DNA of 11,498 nucleotides, from NCBI GenBank assembly GCA_030617125.1, contig JAUWWA010000016.1, forward strand, positions 1-11,498. Reading direction: 5' to 3'. Of this stretch, positions 6,167 to 11,498 are shown in pieces. This stretch comes from Pirellulales bacterium (GTDB taxonomy: Bacteria > Planctomycetota > Planctomycetia > Pirellulales > Thermoguttaceae). The translations under genes were made by a program, and so were the position numbers. How positions within the stretch are numbered: the stretch's first letter is position 1; each line of letters starts with the position of its first letter. The notes under the pieces were generated by a model. That model did no database searches. It was not told where the DNA came from and saw nothing but the letters and a program-made list of their open reading frames with translations.

Positions 6167-8365
6167 TCACCGTACGCTCATGTCGCAGCTTAGTCCACCG
6201 GAGGCGGGCAGGTAGCCGTGCTGGACGTAGTCGGCGACCATGCGGTGGGCGCTGAATCGCCAGGCCAGCGAGCTGATGGAGTTTTTCATACGCTTGATCC
6301 AGAGGTGTGGCAGGCCGTCGATGTCGCGGTCGTAGTAGAGCGGGATGACTTCATCGAGCAGGACGCGTTGCAGATCAGCGGCGTCTCGGGCGTCGGTCAG
6401 GCGGTCGTCGACATGCTGGGTGCCTTGTCCGATGGCGAAGCCGTTTGAGCCGTCGTAGGCCTCGGCCCACCACCCGTCGAGCACCGAGAGATTCAGCACG
6501 CCGTTGAGCACCGCCTTCTGGCCGCTGGTTCCGGAGGCCTCGAGCGGCCGCTGCGGGGTGTTCAACCAGGCGTCGACACCCTGGATCAGGTGCCGGCAGA
6601 CGTTGATGTCGTAGTCTTCGACGAAGGCGATCCGCCCGGCAAAGCGGGGGTCGTGCCGGAGGTTGGCGATTCTTTGGATTAACTGCTTTCCGGGCTCGTC
6701 GGCCGGGTGTGCCTTACCGGCGAAGACGATTTGCACGGGCCGGTCGGGATCGTTGGCCATGCGGGCGAGCCAATCGAGGTCGCGCAGGATAAGGTCGGCC
6801 CGTTTGTACGTGGCGAAGCGGCGGCCGAATCCGAGCGTGAGGATGTTAGGGTCGAGCATATTTCGAGCGGCCTCGACGGCTTCATCGCTTTCGCCCCGCC
6901 GGCGGCACTGCCGGCTGACGCGGCGTCGGACGAACGCCAGCAAGAGATTCTTCAGCGCGTAGTGGGTTTCCCACAGTTCGCCGGAATCCACATCGTGGAT
7001 TCCCTGCCAGATCTCGGGCTCGCCAACGCGTTGCATCCAGTCGGCGGGGAAGTGGCGTTCGTAGAGCTGCTGCATCTGCCAGGCGAGCCAACTGTAGATA
7101 TGCACGCCGTTGGTGATGTGTCCGATGGGGATTTCTTCCTCGACGCGCCACGGCCAGAGGTGCGCCCACATGCGCCGGCTGATGTGCCCGTGCAGATTGC
7201 TCACGGCGTTGGCGCGGCGCGAGAGCTTGAGTCCCAGGACGGTCATGCAGAAGGTTTCTTGGTTGTTTTGCGGCTCGACACGGCCGAGGCCCATGAGTTG
7301 CTCGGCGGAGATGCCAAGTTCGTCGCGCAACGGTCCGAGGTGTTCCTCCATGAGCCCGGCGTCGAAGCGGTCGTGTCCGGCGGGCACGGGCGTGTGAGTC
7401 GTGAAGACGGTATGCTGCGCCACGTGGCGCAAAGCGTCGTCGAAGGTCATTCCGTCGTCCTTCATGCGCACACGGATGGCTTCCAGCGTGGCGAAGCCGC
7501 AGTGTCCTTCGTTCAGATGGAATGCGCCGGGAATGATTCCCAGCTCGCGCAGGGCGCAAACGCCGCCGACGCCGACTACCAGTTCCTGGCGGATCCGCGT
7601 GCGGTTGTCTCCGCCGTAGAGCCGAGAGGTGAGTTCGCGGTCCTCCGGGCTGTTGCTCGGGACGTCGCAATCCAACAGGTACAATCGCACCCGACCGACG
7701 CGCATCAGCCAGACCTTCGCCAGCAGTTTGCCGGTTCGGGTGTCGATTTCGACAGTGACGGGGTCTCCCTTGGGTCCGCGGGCGGGCTCCATCGGCAGGT
7801 TCTCGACCTTCGTGTCGATGTACTCCTCCTGCTGCCATCCGTCGTCGTCGAGATGCTGCTTGAAGTAGCCCTGGTCGTAAAACAGTCCGACGGCCACCAG
7901 CGGAACGCCCAACGCGCTGGCGCTCTTAATGTGATCGCCGGAGAGCACGCCCAAACCGCCCGAATAGATGGGCACCGATTCGTGGACGCCGAATTCGAGG
8001 GAGAAATAGGCGACCGGTTTGGAGCCGAGCACACCCGTATGGGTTTTCCCCCAGAGCCGCGGCCCGGCCAGATATTCCTTCAGCCGGCGATAAGCATAGT
8101 TGATCCGGCTATAGAGGACCAACTCGGCCGCCCGCATCTCCAGCCGCTCGGGAGTGAACTCCGAGAGCAGTGCGATCGGGTTGTGATCGAGCTGTCGCCA
8201 GCGGATCGGGTCGAGGTCGCGGAAGAGGTTGATGACCTCCGGGTGCCAACTCCACCACAAGTTCCTGGCCAGCGCCACGCACTTGTCGTAAAGGGTATCC
8301 GCCGAAAGTCCGGCGACTACCGAGGTTTGTATTGCACCAGTCGGCGCCGCTTCAATCTGGCTCAT
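6167..8365 (-). CDS. glgP: Alpha-glucan phosphorylase (GT35)
   Basis: Releases glucose-1-phosphate from glycogen or maltodextrin by PLP-dependent phosphorolysis in the cytoplasm. It is the shorter TIGR02094-like type, 732 aa from ATG 8365; an in-frame ATG at 8383 would add six residues, and neither has a clear ribosome site. N-terminal domain: LARNLWWSWHPE, IYSGGLGVLSGDHIKSAS (134-150). Middle: GAFHLNEGHCGF, FTTHTPVPAGHDRF, IGHITNGVH. C-terminal: GFGRRFATYKRADL, then EASGTSGQKAVLNG with the PLP-binding Lys at about 617 and LDGWWAEAYDGSNGFAIG. All expected motifs are present and length is normal, so it should be active. It is followed one base later by the oxidoreductase gene. The 566-codon open frame on the opposite strand is a codon-bias shadow. 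Confidence 0.97.
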   Translation of the reverse strand: MSQIEAAPTGAIQTSVVAGLSADTLYDKCVALARNLWWSWHPEVINLFRDLDPIRWRQLDHNPIALLSEFTPERLEMRAAELVLYSRINYAYRRLKEYLAGPRLWGKTHTGVLGSKPVAYFSLEFGVHESVPIYSGGLGVLSGDHIKSASALGVPLVAVGLFYDQGYFKQHLDDDGWQQEEYIDTKVENLPMEPARGPKGDPVTVEIDTRTGKLLAKVWLMRVGRVRLYLLDCDVPSNSPEDRELTSRLYGGDNRTRIRQELVVGVGGVCALRELGIIPGAFHLNEGHCGFATLEAIRVRMKDDGMTFDDALRHVAQHTVFTTHTPVPAGHDRFDAGLMEEHLGPLRDELGISAEQLMGLGRVEPQNNQETFCMTVLGLKLSRRANAVSNLHGHISRRMWAHLWPWRVEEEIPIGHITNGVHIYSWLAWQMQQLYERHFPADWMQRVGEPEIWQGIHDVDSGELWETHYALKNLLLAFVRRRVSRQCRRRGESDEAVEAARNMLDPNILTLGFGRRFATYKRADLILRDLDWLARMANDPDRPVQIVFAGKAHPADEPGKQLIQRIANLRHDPRFAGRIAFVEDYDINVCRHLIQGVDAWLNTPQRPLEASGTSGQKAVLNGVLNLSVLDGWWAEAYDGSNGFAIGQGTQHVDDRLTDARDAADLQRVLLDEVIPLYYDRDIDGLPHLWIKRMKNSISSLAWRFSAHRMVADYVQHGYLPASGGLSCDMSVR

Positions 8366-8414
8366 GCGACAGCGTTGCTCCATAAAACTCGTCAAATACT
8401 GTGGTAAGCACAGG

Positions 8415-8420
8415 ATTATA
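8415..8420 (-). promoter_or_regulatory. TATAAT -10 element of glgP
   Basis: On the minus strand the sequence reads TAG TATAAT CCTGTGC, a perfect sigma-70-type -10 hexamer lying 32 bases before the ATG at 8383 and 50 before the ATG at 8365. No good -35 is found 17 bp upstream (TCGCCT), so strength is uncertain or an activator is needed. Transcription would begin near 8408. Confidence 0.5.
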
Positions 8421-8475
8421 CTAGGGTCCGGGCATCGAGGCGACCCCAGTGTTGAAAGAACGCTAGCAGGGTAGT

Positions 8476-8551
8476 GCGGGTTTGCAGCCCACCCGGGGTC
8501 GGTGACGGATTGAAAATCCGTGAGCGATTGGGCGACGGATTGAGAGTCCGT
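8476..8551. repeat. Cluster of three short palindromic repeats
   Basis: GACGGATTGAAAATCCGT (8504-8521) and GACGGATTGAGAGTCCGT (8534-8551) match at 16 of 18 bases with a 30-bp period. Each folds as a 5-6 bp hairpin around a 5-7 nt loop. A third, diverged unit GGGTTTGCAGCCC (8478-8490) lies about 27 bp earlier. The last copy ends two bases before the stop of the next minus-strand gene. They resemble REP-like intergenic repeats and may also act as a transcript 3' structure for the gene at 8553-9125. Confidence 0.6.
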
Positions 8552-8552
8552 C

Positions 8553-9125
8553 CTACACGGCCATCTGCTCCGAAGCCGGCTCGGAGGGTAGATCCCTCTG
8601 TGACCCTTCCGACGGCGTGGCCGCCGGACGCTTCTCGTAGCCAAGCTTGCGGATGACTTCCAGGATCTCGCTGCACGTGGGGAACATCCGGCCGCTCTGC
8701 CGCTTGTATTCGTCCAGAGCGTTCATGAACTCGATTTCGTCAACCGTATAGTCGCGTTCGCAAGTGGTCGGATCGATCTGCCGACGACGATTCACCTTCT
8801 CGCGACGCTGCGTGGTGCGGCGTTCCTTGGCCACCGGCGCGTTTTCCTTCCGGCGGTCAGACGTCTTGCGGCGGTCGCTGCTACTGCGGCGGTCCACGGT
8901 CACCGTCGTCGTGCTGCTCTTGGCGCTCGTCGATCTCTTCTTGCCGGTCGCCGTCTTGGAGGCAGCCGACGCCTGCGAGCGGGCCGATGTCTTGGCGGTC
9001 GACGCCTGCGAGCGTGACGTCGTTTTCTTGGCCGCCGACGTCTTGGAAGTAGTTGATGCCTTGGAAGCGGCCGACGCCCCCTTCGTTTTCGTTGCCTTCT
9101 TGCTTGTCTTCTTAGTCGTTGCCAC
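8553..9125 (-). CDS. Planctomycete-type protein with Lys/Ala/Ser-rich tail
   Basis: 190 aa from GTG 9125, chosen because GGAGA lies 10-14 nt upstream and the protein then starts with the low-complexity tail; ATG 9161 and ATG 9188 are longer in-frame options without a ribosome site. Residues 1-75 are a histone-H1-like basic tail ([12 protein letters not shown], repeated SRSQAS / SARSQAS / SAKSS units). Residues 79-95 contain three DRR repeats ([17 protein letters not shown]). Residues 96-120 are Arg-rich. The C-terminal globular part [20 protein letters not shown] and [25 protein letters not shown] (122-166) looks like a compact helical domain that I recall as conserved in planctomycetes but with no known function. 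The tail suggests nucleic-acid binding, a nucleoid or RNA role being inference. Confidence 0.8.
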   Translation of the reverse strand: MATTKKTSKKATKTKGASAASKASTTSKTSAAKKTTSRSQASTAKTSARSQASAASKTATGKKRSTSAKSSTTTVTVDRRSSSDRRKTSDRRKENAPVAKERRTTQRREKVNRRRQIDPTTCERDYTVDEIEFMNALDEYKRQSGRMFPTCSEILEVIRKLGYEKRPAATPSEGSQRDLPSEPASEQMAV

Positions 9126-9188
9126 GTCTCGAGTTCTCCGATGCTGAGGAGTGAGTCGCATTGTGAAGGCAGTGTAGAAAATATACAT

Positions 9189-9421
9189 CGTTATTGCGGA
9201 CAGACATCAAGAAAACGGTCGCGTAGCCCGGAATGGCTAGGGAAACCCGGCGGCTACGGCAAGAAGAATGGATTGTGCGGAGATTGCGGGCTCGCAGTGA
9301 CCTGATTCACCGGGTCGGAAGGGTCGCACGGCCCAAGAACCGCACCAATGCGATCACTGCAAACGGCCTGCGAAGAGTCCAAGGAAAACAGCCAACCTGC
9401 CGTTGCAGAGTTGACGCACGA
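9189..9421. other. Intergenic stretch with one REP-like palindrome
   Basis: No gene is supported on either strand; the long + frame here is the antisense shadow of the FHA gene extended through the gap. CGTAGCC (9222-9228) and GGCTACG (9252-9258) form a 7-bp inverted repeat, and TAGCC/GGCTA (9224-9228 / 9235-9239) gives a smaller alternative fold. The rest, 9259-9421, shows no clear promoter, RNA or coding signal, though the promoter of the 8553-9125 gene probably lies at the left end. Confidence 0.5.
9222..9258. repeat. REP-like 37-bp inverted repeat
   Basis: 7-bp perfect arms CGTAGCC...GGCTACG enclose CCGG/CCCGG pairs and an inner TAGCC/GGCTA hairpin. Its compact nested palindromes and intergenic position suit a dispersed REP-type unit. 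No second copy occurs in this window. Confidence 0.45.
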
Positions 9422-9434
9422 CTAGCCAGGCTAG
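9422..9434. repeat. Palindrome across the FHA gene stop codon
   Basis: CTAGCC A GGCTAG is a perfect 6-bp inverted repeat with a one-base centre. The stop TAG of the FHA gene (9433-9431 on -) lies in one arm. It is too tight to fold as an ideal RNA hairpin and no T-run follows, so it may instead be a protein-binding palindrome or chance. Confidence 0.35.
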
Positions 9435-10072
9435 CGTTTCAAAAATTTTCTGAGCATGTCTTCGGCCGCCGTGCGGCTGCTTTCGGCCGTAGGTGTGCCC
9501 TTTTTGGGGAACTGGCCGACGAGCCCGCCCGCTTTCTTGCCCTTCTTCTTCGGCTCTTTCTCAAGGGATGCTTCGGAAGGCTGAGGCGGCATGGTGACGG
9601 TATCTTTGGCGGCGTGTGGCGCATTGGTTTGCGTGTCGGCCGCGGTCGCGGTTTGGGGCGGTGCTTCGTCGCTCAGCAGGTCGAAGATGTCGATGTCCCC
9701 CTCGGTGCCCGCTTCGACCGTTCGCGCGGCTGCCTCCGACACGCTGTGGACCTTGGGCTTCTTCTTGCCGCCCAGTTCGACAGCCAACTGCACCTCGAAC
9801 TCCAGCGGCCCGAGGCGGAGTTGATCGCCGTTTTTCAGTTCACGTTCGGTCCTGACCCGTTCGCCGTTGACAAACGTACCGTTGCGGCTTCCAAAGTCGC
9901 GGACCGCCACGAACCCCTCTTCGACGAGGATAGCGGCGTGGTGACGGCTGACCTGATCGCTTTGAGGTCGCAGGTGGCAATCCGTAGCCCGGCCGATGAA
10001 GAACTTCGGCCCCGGAATCGCCACCTCCTGGCCGGCGTTGGCGCCACCGACGACGACAAGTTTCACGTCCAC
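9431..10072 (-). CDS. FHA-domain protein
   Basis: 213-aa cytoplasmic protein with an N-terminal FHA domain, which binds phospho-threonine peptides and so usually works with Ser/Thr kinases. Key residues are visible: FIGR (25-28), VSRHHA (41-46) and GSRNGTFVNG (61-70), then LKNGDQLRLGPLEFEV. Residues 100-213 are Pro/Ala/Lys-rich and disordered, ending with a basic helix AAEDMLRKFLKR. The start is GTG 10072 with the strong site AGGAGG 8 nt upstream. An ATG two bases earlier is out of frame and reaches TGA after three codons, so it cannot be the start. It follows the lipoyl ligase gene by 78 bp on the same strand; co-transcription is possible. Target and partner kinase are not in the window. Confidence 0.93.
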   Translation of the reverse strand: MDVKLVVVGGANAGQEVAIPGPKFFIGRATDCHLRPQSDQVSRHHAAILVEEGFVAVRDFGSRNGTFVNGERVRTERELKNGDQLRLGPLEFEVQLAVELGGKKKPKVHSVSEAAARTVEAGTEGDIDIFDLLSDEAPPQTATAADTQTNAPHAAKDTVTMPPQPSEASLEKEPKKKGKKAGGLVGQFPKKGTPTAESSRTAAEDMLRKFLKR

Positions 10073-10150
10073 ATATCTACCCTCCTTTTCGCCAGACCTC
10101 TACCCCATGAGTCGTATTATATCAGCCCACGGTCACTCTGTCAAAGGGGC

Positions 10151-10927
10151 CTATCGGCCGCGCTTTTCGGTCCACTGGGGCGAGGCGTATCGCGATTCGA
10201 CCAACGCGTCCGCCCGGCGTGTCTCCCTCGCCGAGAGCGGCTTGTTGTACCACGTGAGGACTAGTCCTTCCGACAGTATTGGTAGCCATGCCTTGACCAA
10301 CTGTCCGTCCGGCGCCGCTTGTCGGGCATCCGGCGCGCCGGCGGCGATCTCGGCCAGGCCGTCGAGTTCGGGCGCGGCGGCGGATCGGCGGAGCAGGACA
10401 CTGCCATGCTGCAAGACGGCCCCGCGCCGGTGCCGCTGGGCACTGCCGGCGATCTTGATTGGGCCTGCCACCACGTCGCCCGCCGCGCGGCGACGGAAAC
10501 ACAAAAACGGTTCCTCGCCACGCTGCGTGGGTTCTGGCGACTGAAGAAGCCTTGTCGCGACGCCAAACTCGGCCAGCGCCACAATTAGGCTGTTGTGCAC
10601 CGTTTCGTAGAGTAGGTTTCGGCGGCACCCAAGCGGGTGTCCGCTGGGCACGACCAGGCTGTAAGTCAACTCGATGTCGTGAACGATGGCCCCACCGCCG
10701 GTCAGACGCCGCACCACAGGGCAGTCGCGGCTGGGCGCATGCTCCCAACGATCACGGTACGCTTGAAAGTATCCCAGCGAAAGCGTCGGCTCTTCCCAGC
10801 GATACATGCGCAAGCAACAGCCGCCGTGTTCGACCGACCACTCCAATAGCACCTCGTCGACGGCCATGTTCCACGCGCCGGCGCCGGGCGGATCGAGTAG
10901 CAAACGGCACTGCGTTATGTCACTCAT
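10151..10927 (-). CDS. Lipoate-protein ligase / octanoyltransferase family protein
   Basis: 258-aa member of the BPL/LplA/LipB fold family, which attaches lipoate or octanoate to a lysine of lipoyl domains such as GcvH or E2 proteins. Motifs are [12 protein letters not shown] (19-30), the substrate loop [12 protein letters not shown] (73-84), [13 protein letters not shown], then [14 protein letters not shown] and [20 protein letters not shown] with the expected catalytic Lys at about 158 and His174. Length fits a single-domain enzyme without the LplA accessory domain, so LipM-type octanoyltransferase activity is as possible as ligase activity. The start ATG 10927 overlaps the gcvPB stop by 8 nt (ATGAGTGA), implying translational coupling; the longer upstream frame lies inside gcvPB. 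The link to glycine cleavage fits the need for lipoylated GcvH. The gene appears intact. Confidence 0.9.
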   Translation of the reverse strand: MSDITQCRLLLDPPGAGAWNMAVDEVLLEWSVEHGGCCLRMYRWEEPTLSLGYFQAYRDRWEHAPSRDCPVVRRLTGGGAIVHDIELTYSLVVPSGHPLGCRRNLLYETVHNSLIVALAEFGVATRLLQSPEPTQRGEEPFLCFRRRAAGDVVAGPIKIAGSAQRHRRGAVLQHGSVLLRRSAAAPELDGLAEIAAGAPDARQAAPDGQLVKAWLPILSEGLVLTWYNKPLSARETRRADALVESRYASPQWTEKRGR

Positions 10928-11351
10928 GGCATGTCCAGCGGAGCACCGGTTCACGCGCGGCCTGAACCTCATCCGCGCGGCTGATCGGTGTGCCGTGCGG
11001 GGCCTTGTGCAGCGTGTCGGCATCCTCCTCGATGATACGTTGCAACGCCTCGGCGAAGGCGTCGAGCGTCGCCTTGCTCTCGGTCTCGGTCGGCTCGATC
11101 ATCAATGCCTCGCGGACGATCAACGGGAAGTAGACCGTCGGCGCATGGAAGCTGTAGTCCTTCACGACGACCGGCGTCGGCAGAAACGGCGCGAGCTTTT
11201 CGGCCACGGCGATCGGCCCGGCGGCGACGGCCCGGCGCGGCAACAGCTCGTCGATGGGCCGCCACGGCACGTCGCACTCCGGCAGCCGCACACCCCGGCG
11301 CCCGGGCTTGGATTGCTCGTATAGCAGTTTGGTTGCTTGCGTGTTTTGCAT
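10920..11351 (-). pseudogene. gcvPB: Glycine dehydrogenase subunit 2 remnant with two in-frame deletions
   Basis: GcvPB is the PLP-bearing subunit of the two-subunit glycine decarboxylase (P protein) and is normally close to 480-500 aa; this frame has 143. It keeps the family N-terminus [19 protein letters not shown] through LPRRAVAA (1-44), then jumps to [20 protein letters not shown] (45-64), which in relatives follows the PLP-lysine motif, then jumps again to the C-terminus [20 protein letters not shown] and [10 protein letters not shown] (65 onward). The PLP-binding HKTF region and almost all of the fold are gone, so enzyme activity is impossible. The frame is nonetheless kept throughout and overlaps the next gene. 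Upstream (11352-11498) I see no gcvPA coding sequence. It may be a true remnant or a collapsed assembly. Confidence 0.85.
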
Positions 11352-11498
11352 ATTGACTTCAACGACTCATTAAGCCGCGACCAGTGGTCGCAGTAATCAT
11401 GTTGTCGCGGGATTTCCGTTGTGGCACTATTTCCGCCGCCACTAAATGACCGAGCCGGACTTGAGGACAACTGCTATTTGGTACGACAGCGAGTTCGC
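11352..11498. other. Region upstream of gcvPB remnant
   Basis: No gene is firmly supported. The minus strand has an 18-codon open end from the window edge (ANSLSYQIAVVLKSGSVI, stop TAG near 11442-11444) that could be the C-terminus of an upstream gene, but it does not resemble gcvPA. A 15-bp palindrome is listed separately. No strong -35/-10 pair was seen. Confidence 0.3.
11377..11391. promoter_or_regulatory. Perfect 15-bp palindrome before gcvPB remnant
   Basis: GCGACCAGTGGTCGC is a 7+1+7 perfect inverted repeat located 26 bases before the gcvPB start on the minus strand. It could be an operator for a dimeric regulator or an RNA hairpin. No consensus match to a named regulator is claimed. 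Confidence 0.35.

Noticed and set aside
6707..8407. 566-codon + strand open frame over glgP
   Set aside because: Antisense shadow produced by GC-rich codon bias; glgP motifs are complete on the minus strand.
8476..8551. CRISPR array
   Set aside because: Only two or three short palindromic units, with very short gaps instead of unique 30-40 bp spacers, and no cas genes nearby.
9233..10264. 343-codon + strand open frame
   Set aside because: Mostly antisense of the FHA gene, with Arg/Leu/Phe-rich nonsense composition and no ribosome site.

Overview
The window looks like a chromosomal segment from a planctomycete, probably a Pirellulales-like lineage. This rests on three things read from the sequence: a transposase of the ISAzo13 / 'Rhodopirellula transposase' DDE type, a primase-helicase with a DUF3854-like TOPRIM domain and HTH/integrase partners of the kind common in planctomycete integrative elements, and a protein whose C-terminus I recall as conserved in planctomycetes. 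The genus cannot be fixed from this window.

Left part (1-5160, genes mostly on +) is the remains of an integrative island. An ISAzo13-type insertion sequence runs off the left edge (transposase on -, start at 1031) and abuts a short 3' gene fragment (to 1269). A structured leader and an unrecognised 252-aa protein follow (1381-2139). Then comes a tightly overlapping cassette: a small unknown protein, an excisionase-like HTH protein and a DUF3854-type primase/SF3-like helicase. The helicase is broken by an internal deletion plus frameshift that removes the P-loop, then is cut and joined to a tyrosine recombinase that lacks its N-terminus. The recombinase also carries an in-frame TGA just before its final catalytic box. 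A strong hairpin and an intact tRNA-Leu(CAA) at 5163-5245 close the island.

Middle (5246-6165): just after the tRNA is a tiny ribosome-modulation-factor-like gene, also interrupted by one in-frame TGA where a Trp codon is expected. A roughly 156-bp MITE-like element with 21-bp inverted ends separates it from the next gene.

Right part (5584-11351, all genes on -) is host chromosome: a KefF/NQO-type flavodoxin-fold oxidoreductase nearly touching an alpha-glucan phosphorylase (glgP) that has a TATAAT promoter element; a planctomycete-type protein with a Lys/Ala/Ser-rich tail; an FHA-domain protein; a lipoate-ligase/octanoyltransferase family protein; and a drastically shortened glycine dehydrogenase subunit 2 (gcvPB). 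The shortened gcvPB keeps only its two ends and a 21-residue middle piece, yet stays in frame and overlaps the ligase by 8 nt. The lipoyl ligase beside gcvPB fits the glycine cleavage system, whose H protein needs lipoyl groups. Short palindromic repeats lie in several intergenic gaps.

The recurring theme is decay by compact deletions and single transition stop codons, both in the island and in gcvPB. I found no intact new defence or biosynthetic system. The best leads are the mini-GcvPB, the UGA-interrupted genes, the structured leader and the unknown 252-aa protein.
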